Source: Trema orientale
Taxonomy: Eukaryota; Streptophyta; Magnoliopsida; Rosales; Cannabaceae
DNA length: 64,000 bases
Direction: 5' to 3'
Assembly (NCBI GenBank): GCA_002914845.1
Contig: JXTC01000679.1
Location: 6,876 to 70,875 of the forward strand
Part shown: one piece after another, positions 12,652 to 23,833 of the stretch
Numbering within the stretch: position 1 is the first letter of the stretch
Layout of the letters: each line of letters begins with the position of its first letter
Program-made: the position numbers and the translations under genes
Notes under the pieces: model-generated
Seen by the model: the letters and a program-made list of their open reading frames with translations, nothing else
What the model was told of the DNA's origin: nothing
The model's database searches: none

Positions 12652-14349
12652 GGGAAATTAAGGTAACTAGGAGTGTTTTGCCTTCACTTTACTTTTCTAG
12701 GAGTGATTATCAGAATTTCTTTTCTAGGAGCAAAAAATTACATTTCTAGCAGTTTTTGGAGAGAAAAAAAGCTCATTCCAAAAATGCCCTTATGCGATAC
12801 CAAATTCTGTGACCACCTGTCACAATTTTTCGACAGCTTGTCATCTCAATTTTTTTTAAAGATTTTTTTTTAGAATAAGAAATTTTATTTATCATTGATA
12901 CTAAATTCGAAGTAGTCACGATTTGTGACTCATGGTCACAATTTTGGGACTCAAGGTCACAGTATGTTTTACATCGTTACGAACATTATAAGATTTTGTT
13001 ACCATAATTTGTACAGTCTTGACATATTATCGTGATTTGTGACTCCTAATAATAAAATTTGTGTCAACATTACAAATAAAAGATAAGTATTATTCCCTAT
13101 TGACCAATAATGGCATAGTAATATTTGTGTAATATTTGTCTAATACAAATTTAATTTTATAAGAAAAATCATAATATTTTCTCTATTAGCAGTTAATATA
13201 TGTGATATTAACAGTCATATAATTCATGACAGCCATAAATTTTGTACCATATAATCCTGATTTGTAAACACTGGTTACAAATTTTGTGTCTGCTTTACAA
13301 AAGCAAAAATCATTCACATTGGATAACAACTTGAATAGCTATATATATATGTGTGTATGTGTGTGTGTGTGTTTGTGTGTGATACCAACATATATAATTC
13401 ATGATAGTCATAATTTTGTGCAACGAAACCTGATTTGTGACTGGTAGTCATAATATTTGTGCCTGTCTTACAAAAATTGCCATAATTTGTGACGATCTAA
13501 CACATAAAAAACTGTCATTGTCACAAATCAATCCAATACACACAAAAATCAGTCCCAAAATCCATTTATAGTCACAAATTCAGTCCAAAATCTTTCAAAA
13601 AAACACACAACATTCCACCCATAGATTATTACATACTAAAATATTCAAGTCTTAACACAAACAAAGGCCATCAATGAGTAACAACTTTATTCAAGTAATT
13701 CATCAAGCACATGGAAGTCATTACAGAACTATAAAGTGAAAAAAAATTCACTCAAGTAATTTATCAAGTAGAAGGTAGGCAAAGCATAATAAAGAATTAA
13801 AAATCAACGAAGAAAGAGGTACGAAAAAAAGGTAGCCAAACCTTTTTCTTCCGAAACTTGCAAGGACGTTCTTGGTGGCCACTCGAGCTAGAACGGAGAT
13901 ATACGCGGCTCAAGATAGATGTGTCAGTAGAGATCTTGTAGTTAGAGCTGGAGATGTAGACGTGGCTGCTCGAGCTGATGGCCGAAGTCGAGTCCTCAGG
14001 GACGGCGGAGGTCATCTTGGTTGGTGACTTTTGGGAGCGAGTCCACTCCGTGAGTTTGCGAGGGTGGTAGAGAGGAAGAAGCATTGGAAGAGGTGGAGAT
14101 GGGTTGGGTTTGGTCGGCTTGGGAGGGTCGAGTGTTCAGGCTACACGGCAGCTTAGGTGGCAATAGAGGAGAAAGAGCAGTTTAGGTTTAGGTTGAAAGA
14201 GGAGAATTTGATGTCGGGTAATGAGTTTTTTGAGCTGAGAGGGTATTTCAGTATTTTGGCTCTTCTTGGACTCCTAGAAAAGAAATTTTGAGAATCACTC
14301 CTAGAAAAGTAAAAAACGGGCAAAAGACTCCTACTTGACTTAAGTTCCC
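12652..14349. mobile_element. non-autonomous Mutator-like element, 1.7 kb
   Basis: Terminal inverted repeats of about 90 bp: the left starts GGGAAATTAAGGTAACTAGG and the right end, reversed, starts GGGAACTTAAGTCAAGTAGG. Both then share TTACTTTTCTAGGAGTGATT. The flanks are GAAATAGAG (12643-12651) and GAAACAGAG (14350-14358), a 9-bp target duplication with one change, as expected for Mutator-like elements. The interior has three divergent tandem units of roughly 170 bp (about 13010-13480), a TA/TG microsatellite (13342-13382) and a more GC-rich patch (about 13840-14170) with a 95-residue minus-strand open frame (13797-14084). I recognise no transposase. The GC-rich patch could be a captured gene fragment, as in Pack-MULEs; this is inference. 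Confidence 0.75.
13342..13382. repeat. (TA)n(TG)n microsatellite
   Basis: A run of TA dinucleotides passes into TG dinucleotides with a few interruptions, inside the 1.7-kb Mutator-like element. Confidence 0.9.
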
Positions 14350-15596
14350 GAAACAGAGGTCTTCATGTTTATTTAAAATAAAAATAAAAATAACATAAAA
14401 TGAATCCAACTCACCAACCTCAAAATTCTGAACCATGAAAAAAGGGACAGTTAATGTAAGATAAACATACATTTAAATGTAAACGAATCAGTCCCTTAAA
14501 AAAAAGAGTAAATGAATCAGTTTTCTTTTTTTTTTTTCAATAAAAAAAATTTCAATCATAACGGCTCTTTCAGTAATTATTGATAATAGTAAAAAAATGA
14601 AAGTAAACCGAAAATATAAATATAAAAACATAACAAAAACAAACACGTTAGAGAATTCATTAGCTTTCATAATTTGTATATCTTATAAAAAGTTTATAAC
14701 CTGGTAAAAATTGGAAAATGAATTTAAACTTAAAAAGTATCACATACTCTTAGTTCTGTAATTTGGATAATTAGTTTTCCTTTTGGAATTATGATTGATT
14801 TGTTTGAGTTAAAGAACTTGCTCTTGAAGCCCCTTATGATTCACATAGTCTAGGGTGATTGGGTGAATGACCCTTTAATATAATTATTTGCACACGAATT
14901 TTCGTGAATACATGATATGTATTTCTTCTTGTCCATAACACTGTATGGATGATGATACGTATTCAAAAATTAGTACCAAATTTTGATAGTAGAGCTCGTG
15001 GTATCAGGTGTCTTAAAATGTCATTATGAAACTTACGTAAATAACGAAATTAAAATCTTTAAAATCCCATATTTATTATTATTTTTTATTAAAGACACTC
15101 ACTCATTTAAATTTGATTAACATAATTAAATAAATACGTTGATATTCTCAAACCCTTGCATCCAAGATGGGATGTTGGGTGGACATTTCAAGGAAGAGGG
15201 TTCTCGGTGATCTTCAAGGTCTTCCTCTTGGTGTTGGGACTTAATTGGGATCTTTTTCCTGTAAAATCAATTAAGAAACAAAAAGCGAAATCCATCATTT
15301 TGTTAATTTTAATCAGCGTTTAGTAATCCACAATTGATCATAAATAAAATTCAAAATTATTGAAGTGTTTATAATTTCTGAGATCCTTCGTATACTTAAT
15401 TAAATTGAGAAAACATGACTCAATTTTTTATTTCTTCTCATTCCTACCCAAACGCTTTCTTTTTACGTCATTTTTTATTATAGATTAATAAAGATAGCTT
15501 ACTAAACTGTTCTTCTTTTAGTTTAGGAAAACTTGAAATGGAATGCATGTATACGCAATTTTAAGAAGAAAGGGTTTATTTTATTATAATTATTTT
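14350..15596. other. intergenic region
   Basis: AT-rich with homopolymer runs. No gene, RNA gene or clear repeat edge recognised. Confidence 0.5.
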
Positions 15597-15935
15597 GGGT
15601 CTTTTTTTTATAATTTTTCCTATCAATTATACAGAGTATCTCAATATGCTCCTAAATGATTAGAAGTTTTAAATTTGCCCCATAAACTACTAACTGTGAC
15701 TCCATTAGGCAAACTTACGAAAAGTTTCATTTTACTGTTTTCTGTCCAAAATAATTATTTAGATTTTCAATAAAATATTCTACAATTATAACACTTGTCG
15801 TTTTTTTTTTAAAATTTATTTGCCTAGTATAGTGATGATTTTACTAATTTGGGGGGTAAAGTTGAACTCTTTGATAGTTTGGGGAGTGTGCTGAAATTTT
15901 CTGTATAATTCGAGAGGCAAAATATAAGATAACCC
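15597..15935. mobile_element. MITE-like inverted-repeat element, about 340 bp
   Basis: The first and last 100 bases are imperfect inverted repeats beginning GGGT at each end. Shared blocks include AATTATACAGA, a CTCCnnAA motif and TTTGCCCC/TTTACCCC. No coding capacity and no convincing target duplication (flanks are simply AT-rich). The superfamily is uncertain. Confidence 0.55.
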
Positions 15936-16403
15936 TTAATATTCTTTCGGCCCTGAGGGAAAATAAATGTACTGTTTGAAGAGCAATAAAAAGGATTACC
16001 CTTCTTCAAATAGGACAGGCCAAGGGGCCCCAACCCCACGGGGGGGCAAAAGAAAGGGACAGTTAACACGCCCTCAAGCAGAGAGAGAGAGAGAGGACTC
16101 TAACAAAACCACTTGGGGATTTCACCACGTAGATTGGACAGTGACCCATTAATGCAAAGAACAACTAGGTGTAGGGTCCTTGAATAGGTCTATGAAAGAT
16201 TAAAAGCAAAGTACAATTGTCTCTTGGCCACAGAAGTTCTAGGGAAAATTAACGAGACTTTAGCCAAGAAAAGAAAGCCGGGTAAATTTTAAGGTGCCCG
16301 CTATTCCTTTCCTCTCTTAAAATAGGTCAGACCACATTGATGATTATTTCACCTGAATTTTTGTTTTCAGCTAATATAAACGTAAGTTAGCACCAAATTA
16401 TTT

Positions 16404-16625
16404 TAGGCGTAGCGGTAAAACACTCAAATTCTTTGTCAAGAGATCTCATCTTCAAACAATCACACTGTGTTTAGGACTTTATATCATTCCACCTTTCATT
16501 TCTTGGGATTTAGGTGGAGTGGTAACACACTCCGAATTCTTTCTCAAGAGGTCTCTTCTTTGAGACAAAAAATGGCGTCAGGGTTTTGTATCATTAATCT
16601 CTACCACACTACTAAAGTGTATTAC
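16404..16625 (+). repeat. SINE-like tRNA-related head, present twice
   Basis: Two related segments about 100 bp apart read like a tRNA-derived head: GGCGTAGCGGTAAAACACTC and GGTGGAGTGGTAACACACTC (A-box-like). Each is followed by ATTCTTTnTCAAGAG and a B-box-like stretch (CTTCAAAC or CTTTGAGAC). No A-tail or flanking duplication was placed, so the assignment is tentative. Confidence 0.35.
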
Positions 16626-17944
16626 TTTCATCATGTTAGAATAGCATGTCACGATATATGTCAAACGCAAGTTATTTTTCGTTTATGGATAATAGAATTA
16701 TGAAGATCATCTCATACCTAGATATAGACTCATATTTTGTTCTTCTTAAATGTCGTTTTTCCTCTTTGTCCCACACCAGATTCATTGTTGAATAGAACTT
16801 TGTATTGTCTATACTATACTACATCAGTGTAATAAACTTCCCACCAAAAATATGGAAGTAAACAAATTAATGGCTTAACATTATATCCTATTAAATGTGT
16901 CTTATGAGCAAGTCGTTATGACAATAGAGAAGAGAAACTCCAATGGTGTCATTAACCATATTAGTAGACGTGCACCAATAAAAACCCACATAAAGTTCCC
17001 CAACATGAGGTCCCAATGCTTTCAAGTAATATCATGCAAGTGTTTCGAACGTTCCTAAACGAAATCCATACAGACGCCAAACCCAGGGCCCAATTGCCGG
17101 ATCAAGGGACCATCTAAGCTATAATTTTGCCAGCTCATTTAGCTATAAAATTCTTATTCATAGATGGTTGTGCACTCAGGCGTTTTTAGCATTTTACCGA
17201 AACTCCGAGTCGAGCTGATGGAATTCGTGCTCCTCGACTGGTCTTGACCGTTTTCAGTTGGTAAAGGGCTTAGGAGTTCACAATTACTCTTAACTTGCCC
17301 TTTAGGACAGGGATTAAGGAGATACAAGAAGCAAGTCATGCATTCATTTTGATCTAATTGATATAGCCTTAGTTAAATAATTCAATTTCCACAAGTTAAG
17401 CACTGCTCAGCCTGCTTAAGACCAAAAACAGCCATCTGAAAAGAGAATCAATTAGTCACATTTCTCTTAACAAATACAGTGAAGTCAGTAATAAGTCATT
17501 ATTTTTTTTATAAAAAAAAAGTACACAAATTTAGACCACAATCAATACTCGGTCATAATGCAACCGCACCTTCCAGACCTTTTGAAGCACACAATATTAA
17601 ACCAAAAAGGGCTCAAATCTCGTTGAAACCATCAACACACTTTTCACTCTCATCATTTTCATAACACAACTATTAACTCCAAAGTCAAACGAATGACTAG
17701 GATAGAATTAGAATACACCTTTATCAAGATACACATTTCAATGCCCATAACAATATTTACAAAAAAAAAAAAATTAATTAAAATCAAACTGAAACTGAAA
17801 CTATTCCCACATCCTCAACCCAAAAAAGAAAGACCAATTATCTTTTCTTCTTCCTCTTCTTCTTTTTCTTTCCTTAAACAAAAGTTGAATCTCATACATA
17901 CATCACCACCTCATTATAACAACACAAAAAACAATAGAAACACA

Positions 17945-17988
17945 AAAAAAAAAAAAACAAAAACAAAAACAAAAACAAAAACAAAAAA
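17945..17988. repeat. (ACAAAA)n microsatellite
   Basis: Repeated ACAAAA units following an A-run, just downstream of the 3' end of the 175-aa gene on the minus strand. Confidence 0.9.
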
Positions 17989-18057
17989 TGCTGAAATCTT
18001 TTCTTGAGGTAAAAACATGAGTTGGGTTTTTTTTTTCCTTATTATTTTTTTATTTAT

Positions 18058-18585
18058 TTATACAGTTAATGTGGTGGTGCTTGGCAAGGAGGGAGGTTCT
18101 CTCTGAGAAGGGCTTCTCCAGAAGCCAGTGCTGTAAAACCTCTCCCACATCTCCTTCTCCAGCTCCTCCACCTCCTTATCCTCCTCCTCCTCCGTCGACC
18201 AAAACTCCGACACCTGGGACTTAAACTCCGACGAGACGACGTCGTCTCCGGACGAGACCGGGTGAATCTGGAGCTCCGACTCGTCGCAGCCGCACCCGCG
18301 CCACGGCCGCCGCGCCGGCGGCGGCAACAGGCCCCTCTTCATCATCTCCCGGCGGCGCTTCCTCCGCATGGCGCGGCGGCACAGCCCCGCCGGGACCTTG
18401 TAGATGGCGAGGACCAGGAGGTTGACGAGCCCGCACGGGCAGCAGCAGCACACGGCGGCGCACTCCGCCGCGGTCCCGCCGGCCACCTCGGCGAGCCGGG
18501 TGCTCCCGGACGACGAGGCTTGGGTCCTCAGCAAGGGCTGCCGCCGGTTCGACGAGGGCTGGCGCAGGATGATCTGCTTCGACAT
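18058..18585 (-). CDS. uncharacterised plant protein with Cys-rich CCCCPC patch, 175 aa
   Basis: A single uninterrupted frame from ATG (18585) to TAA (18058). Order of features: basic, Ser-rich N terminus (1-30); GGTAAECAAVCCCCPC at about 36-51, with Cys at 42, 46-49 and 51; a hydrophobic segment LVNLLVLAIYKVPAG (about 53-67); a strongly basic cluster RRAMRRKRRRE (70-80); and an acidic stretch EEEEDKEVEELEKEMWERFY (about 131-150). I recognise this architecture from uncharacterised plant proteins (Arabidopsis AT3G11690/AT5G06380 type, from memory). The Cys patch followed by a short hydrophobic segment suggests lipid-modified membrane association, which is inference. The middle of the gene is very GC-rich, unlike the rest of the window. 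Overlapping frames on the other strand are shadows. Confidence 0.85.
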   Translation of the reverse strand: MSKQIILRQPSSNRRQPLLRTQASSSGSTRLAEVAGGTAAECAAVCCCCPCGLVNLLVLAIYKVPAGLCRRAMRRKRRREMMKRGLLPPPARRPWRGCGCDESELQIHPVSSGDDVVSSEFKSQVSEFWSTEEEEDKEVEELEKEMWERFYSTGFWRSPSQREPPSLPSTTTLTV

Positions 18586-19169
18586 GGGTGTGGCGCAGAG
18601 CTGGCTGGCTGTTTGGGTCGCCAGAAAATGATAATCTTGGGAGTTTCTCGTAAAGTTTGGTCCTCTCTTGATCTGGGTCTTTTGTTTTGAGCACCAACGC
18701 AGACGAAAATGCGACTAATTACACAATCGAACTCGCTTCTTCTTCATTTTTTGACTGATTCTCTCCCAAATCGGAAAAAAGGGTCAAAAATCCAGGACCC
18801 ATTTTAGAACCAGAATCGAAGCGAAACCCAGATTCTGTTTCTGGGTTTCGGAAACAGAGGAGGGAGAAAGAGAACAAACCCAATTCAATTTCGAACCCCT
18901 TTTCTTCAGAGCTCAGCCAAGATCAAAACGACGACGACGTTGGTGGTGGTGGTGGTGGTCGGGTTGGGATACGCTACGGGCGAGCCCAGCTGAAGCCACC
19001 CGAGGCCACCGGACTCCGAGGGTGGTGGAAATTCAAATGGGGGTTTTCTATTTTCTCCTTTATTTTTTTTTCCTTTTTTTGGGAGGGTATATATTATCTA
19101 TGGTGGATTTTGGGAGTGGTTCTTGCTTTATTTAGGAAGAGTTCCTATAAATTTGGAAAGCTGAGAACA

Positions 19170-19209
<40 letters not shown>

Positions 19210-19330
19210 GAAGAAGAAGAAGAAGGAGGGTGTAACAGAGAGTTGTGAGAGTATTTTATTTAGTGAGAAAAAGCGGTTCGAGACAAGGAAACGTGAGGGC
19301 AGGAAGCAGAGAGTCGGGAAAAACATGTCA
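18586..19330 (-). promoter_or_regulatory. 5' leader and promoter of the 175-aa gene
   Basis: The sequence upstream of the ATG at 18585 is CT-rich on the coding strand and includes a (GGT)n-like patch near 18938-18958. At about 19167-19206 there is a long GA tract (CT on the coding strand), a common plant core-promoter feature. The transcription start cannot be fixed. Confidence 0.45.
19167..19206. repeat. (GA)n microsatellite
   Basis: About 20 GA dinucleotides, followed by a GGAGGAAGAAGAAG tract, in the promoter region of the 175-aa gene. Confidence 0.95.
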
Positions 19331-20116
19331 GACACATATTCAAAGATAGATGTTTAAAAAAATTAAAAAAGAATAAAAAAACAAATTAATTTGTAATTAA
19401 TTAGATGATATTAATGATAATTGTTGGGATGGATTGCATTAAGTTTTAATTCAAAATTCAATCGTAGACAACTAGTATCCCAATACCAGGAAAAATCTTA
19501 GTTTAGTCGGGTCTTATTCAACTATACAATCAGAAATCATAAATCAAATTAATATTTTTTTTTTTGGGTCTAAGACTCAACCTTATTGATAATTATACTT
19601 AAACACACGCTTCCTTTAAAAATAAAAAAATAAAAAACTCTTTACCATACATTTGTCAGTCTAATTGCACCCTTGATTCATATTTTTTTGAATTACGTTT
19701 TTTTTTTTTTTCAAAGAATCTAATTGTAGATTTTTTTAGTTTGATTTTTTTTCCCTTCTATATTGAAATTAATTTCCATAATAATAATTCGTGAAAACAT
19801 TTGATCAAATTTGTAGAGGTAGTAACTAGTAAGGTTTATGTAAATATTTTGTGGAATAAAAAGGTGGAAGTCTTTAGATGTATACGACTATACGAGAGTC
19901 AAAATTGAAAAAGATTGTCCACTTTTTTGTTTTTTTATTCCTATCTTCAGTAAATTATTTAGTTGAAGATGAAGATGAGTATCTAAAACTTGAAGGTTTT
20001 AGTGAGAAGTCTTGAGTCACGCATAGTATAATACAAAGTCTTTAAAAAATGGTGTTATGTAAGTTAATTTAGGGTCTAGCATGTTAACTTTATTTTGACT
20101 GATTATATAATCGAAT
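19331..20116. other. AT-rich intergenic region
   Basis: No gene or recognisable repeat edge; many A/T homopolymers. Confidence 0.5.
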
Positions 20117-20125
20117 TTAATCAAA

Positions 20126-20684
20126 GGATTTTTGGCATGACTAGTCCCTGAATTTTTCGATAATTTTCAATGTATCTACTGAATTTTTTTTTTGGCAATT
20201 AGGACCCTAAATTTAGGATTTTTAGCATGATTAATCCCTGAATTTTTCGTTGATTTGTAATATATCCTCTGAACTTTTTTTTTGGCAATTAAGACCCTGA
20301 ATTTAGGGTTTTTGGCATGATTAGCCTCTGAATTTTTCGCTGATTTGCAATATATCTCCTGAGTTATGTGCAAATTTTTTAAGGGCATAATGGTTATCTC
20401 ACTTGGTTTAGAGACAAAAATAACAAATGGGAGTTTGGAGGGGAAAAAATAGTTTTAAAATTCAAAATTTTAAACAATTAAAGAATAAATTACAAATCAA
20501 TAAAAAATTCAGGGGCTAATCATGCCAAAAACCCTAAATTCAGGGTCCTAATTGCCAAAAAAAAAAGTTCAGGGGATACATTATAAAAAATTCTAAATTC
20601 AGGGTCCTAATTGCCAAAAAATAAAGTTCAGGGGATACATTGCAAATCATCAAAAAATTCAGGGACTAATCATGCCAAAAACTC
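20126..20684. mobile_element. foldback element with tandem sub-repeats, 559 bp
   Basis: Long inverted arms (about 250 bp each) begin GGATTTTTGGCATGACTAGT on the left and GAGTTTTTGGCATGATTAGT on the right, read reversed. Each arm contains about two and a half tandem units of about 100 bp with the pattern GGCATGATTAG, CCCTGAATTTTT, GATTTGCAAT, TTTTTTGGCAATTAG, GACCCTGAATTTA. The arms surround a short unique centre (about 20375-20475). Flanks are TTAATCAAA at 20117-20125 and again at 20685-20693, a perfect 9-bp target duplication, which points to the Mutator superfamily. Confidence 0.8.
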
Positions 20685-20693
20685 TTAATCAAA

Positions 20694-22519
20694 TTTAACC
20701 TGCTTTGACATATATTTATGGTCTTATAGCAAAATGATTAAATTTTAGACCCAATTTAAATAAATATCCGTTTTATAAATATTATAACAAAATATTGGTA
20801 TATGTGTTTATATACAAAGCATAAAAATTTATATACACAGTACATTAACTGAAATTAGTACATAAATATATCTACCAAGTGTAAAAATATATATACTTAG
20901 ACATTTAGCTATAAAATTTAAAAAATAGACATCTACTTAATTAAATTTAAATTTCTCTATATTATTTTTATTTAAGACAAATTCAAATCGGTTAATTTCA
21001 TGTGAGATCTAAGTCGTGTCATGATCTGAATTGTTACCCCTAAAGATACCTCTTATAAAAGGATGAAATGAAAATATTTTCTAAATTCATAAGTCGGTTA
21101 GAGCTTTCACTCATGTTAAAGGGACTTGGAATAGATTTTCAACTTTAATTGTTAATGTCATGAAAAATAAATTCAACGTTTTTGAATAAAAAAAGCTTCA
21201 TAATTTATTGCTTTTCTCTCAAATGAATCCTAGTGGAATTTTCTAAATTCATATGACAGTTAGAGCTTTCACTTATGTTTTGGGCACTTAGGGTAGATTT
21301 TGAACTTGAGTTTTTACTATTATAAAACGGAATTTCACCTTTTTCAGATTAAAAAACTTCATAATTAGCTTTTCTCTCAAATGAATCCTAGTGGAGAAAA
21401 AGATCATACAATTGAATGAATTTTCCTTTCCTACCCCAACGAAAAAAAAAAGAAAAAAGCTTTGCCAACCAGGGAAGTATCAAAATAGGCTTCAAATATC
21501 CATAGCTGTATGATTATGTAGGGGCTCCTCTTAAAAGAAAGTAGGGTCTAAAGAAAAGAAAATAAAATACTTGGTATGATAATCTAGAACATGACTTTTT
21601 TTTAGGGGAGAACACGATAATTTATTCGTATGTTAATTTTTATTTTTTTTGAAAACTCGAACGCTATCCATAGACCTTACATAGCTATATAATTAAGTAT
21701 GGGCCAAAGAAAGAGAGAACAAAACTAATTGGTAGGATACTCTATAGTCTATACACATGTAGTATTGAGTTTTTCTCACTATTTGTTCCTACATAAGGCA
21801 GGCATTATAAAATACAAGTCGATCAAATTCTGTCATCCAAAATTTAATTAACTTTTTCAACCAACTGATTTGATATTATTAATAGTAAACAATACCATAC
21901 ATACTCTCTTCTCTCTTAAAATATATATACAAACATGTAATCGAAACTTTAAAATTTTCATATGAATGTCACAATGGATTCCACCTAAGACTTCGGCATT
22001 TCTCATGCCATCCACTTCTTCTATTCATATTAGCTTCATTAACTTACAAAGAGTTCGTTGTTTTTTTTCTATATATTTTTTTAAAGTGTCACATCCCACT
22101 TTCAAAATCTTGTTTGTCATAATGTTAATGACTTTTTCAACCATTCAATTGAGAATATCCAATTCACCAAATGTACCCTTCAACAATATTCACAAAAACA
22201 AAAAATAGCATACAAACACATTTTCTAATACCTAAAATAAAACAAATGAGCAATCCAAATTCACCAAACGTGCCCGAATCATCTGTTTCTCAACATAAAA
22301 TTTTTAGTATACAAAGAACATAAGAACAATCCAAAACTTCATAAAACGTGCCCTTCATTTACTTGATTTATAAAAAAATGTTTTTAACTCTTATTTTAAA
22401 TTAAATTCTAACAAACAACAACTTAAAAATCTAATTTCCATACGCGTACTTAGGTCGGTCTTTTTTTTTTTTTTTTAATAGAAAAAGTATATATTTCTAG
22501 ATAAGCTCCGGGTGGGCCA
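20694..22519. other. AT-rich intergenic region
   Basis: No gene recognised. Contains the tandem duplication at 21078-21394 and several T-runs. Confidence 0.5.
21078..21394. repeat. two-unit tandem duplication, about 160 bp each
   Basis: The block starting TTTTCTAAATTCATA, then GTTAGAGCTTTCACT, and ending TTTTCTCTCAAATGAATCC occurs twice in a row with scattered changes and small indels. No coding content is apparent. Confidence 0.75.
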
Positions 22520-22725
22520 TACCTGACGTGTCAATGCTAATCGTAGGACGTTACCAAACAAAAACTCACGCGCCAAGGAAAAGCGAGTAGGGAGGGACTA
22601 CCATAATAATCGCCTGCAGGAAAGTACGTGGTAAGAGTGATGGTGACGTGTATTGTTGTGTGGAATGGGGAACACAGAAATTTTGCTGTATAATGCCTTT
22701 TTTTTTACTGTGGTAACACGTGTCG
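22520..22725. promoter_or_regulatory. cluster of ACGTG (G-box/ABRE-like) cores
   Basis: Four ACGTG cores occur within about 200 bp: ACGTGTC at 22526, ACGTGGT at 22626, ACGTGTA at 22646 and CACGTGTC at 22717. Two fit the ABRE core with a C/T flank. No gene model lies adjacent. The next 300 bp are richer in GC than the surroundings, so an unrecognised transcript is possible. Confidence 0.3.
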
Positions 22726-23402
22726 GCATTCAGTACGGTGGTTGGACAGATTTGAAAAAAAAGTGGAAAGTAGTAGGGGTCGTACCATATTAGGGTAGAC
22801 TAGGGAACATCAGAATGCTGTCTCTTCGTCCACATTTTACCTGAACAAAAACCAGAGGGAACAGTACCTGGGCTGTCCACATGTGAATTTTCTTTGGGGG
22901 AATGGGTTTTAAGGTGGGCCCAGCCCAGGCCCAAAGTGGAGGCTCTCTGAGCAGGTGATATTGACTGTGTTGTAACATTATGCGATGAGTTTATAGATCT
23001 GTAGGAGGACCAGGACCCCCTCCAATTCTCCACTCTTTGTAATGTTTAGTCCTTTTTTTTTTTTTTTGCCCTTTTTTTGGTACAAACTACAATGTGCAGT
23101 TGTATAGTACAGAGCCACGTAGGCATTAATTTGGTTACACACGATGCATGTTGTTACTAAATTTGGCATTCTTGGTTTAGATCTGAAGTTTTTTTTCCCC
23201 CATAAATGAGAAAATTGCACAACTAGCCATTGTGTGTTTGTGAAATAGTGAAATTGGTAAATCTAGGTTAAATTTTACAATACTTATTATCGTTATTCCA
23301 TTGTTACTTATTCTTGTAATTCCGCTGTGTATTATTCTTTTCTCGTCAAAATCTAAATTCCAAACAAAATCAAAGATCCAGAGAAAAACTAAGGATTGTT
23401 AT
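22726..23402. other. unassigned, moderately GC-rich stretch
   Basis: This segment (about 22760-23040 especially) is less AT-rich than its surroundings and has minus-strand open frames of 60-80 codons, but without a recognisable family or clear splice pattern. I cannot tell a non-coding transcript from a decayed gene. Confidence 0.35.
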
Positions 23403-23411
23403 TTAATATAT

Positions 23412-23584
23412 GGGGCGCGTCTACAGTAGGGGCGCCCCTACGTAGGGCCCTGTCTATTCACCGTTGGATGGGAATCTGTTTATAAATAGATTCTCCACAG
23501 ATTCCCGTTATTCCCCACAGATTCCCATCTAACGATAATTAAGGCATGACCCTACGTAGGGACGCCCCTACCGTAGCCATCCCC
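23412..23584. mobile_element. Mutator-like MITE, copy 1 (173 bp)
   Basis: Starts GGGGCGCGTCTACAGTAGGG and, reversed from the right, GGGGATGGCTACGGTAGGGG. The termini contain the palindromes GGGGCGCCCC and CCCTACGTAGGG. Target duplication TTAATATAT at 23403-23411 and 23585-23593, a perfect 9 bp. Inside is a second inverted repeat (CGTTGGATGGGAATCTGT on the left, one mismatch on the right here) around a TATAAATA motif. No coding capacity. Confidence 0.85.
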
Positions 23585-23833
23585 TTAATATATATATATA
23601 TATTGATCATGAAAATATACCTGTAAACTCGAGAAAGCACAAGGGTCTTAGTCCGTCTTTCGCCTGACACACGAGAATCCGCTCTCATTAGCGTGGTATT
23701 TTAGCAGCCACTTTTTATGGAATAAGAAAAAAAATTATGATGTCACATTGTTCGCACTTGTTTTTCGAGTGGTAAAGGCTAGAAGTTGTCATAAAATAAT
23801 GTGGATCTATGTCAAATAATATGCATGCAAGAG

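Larger units (their letters stand above)
15936..18057. other. intergenic region with SINE-like heads and (ACAAAA)n
   Basis: No gene recognised. Contains the SINE-like duplicate at 16404-16625 and an ACAAAA microsatellite at 17945-17988. The last part (about 17990-18057) is probably the 3' UTR of the minus-strand gene that ends at 18058. Confidence 0.45.

Noticed and set aside
17154..17339. 61-codon minus-strand frame starting MTCFLYLLNPCPKGQ
   Set aside because: The surrounding sequence has no splice pattern, no family recognised and no leader. Probably chance, or a fragment of an old LTR.
18221..18697. Long open frames (142-158 codons) overlapping the 175-aa gene on both strands
   Set aside because: They are frame shadows caused by high GC content. 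The chosen frame has family-like motifs (Cys patch, basic cluster, acidic helix), whereas the others give Pro/Arg-rich low-complexity peptides.
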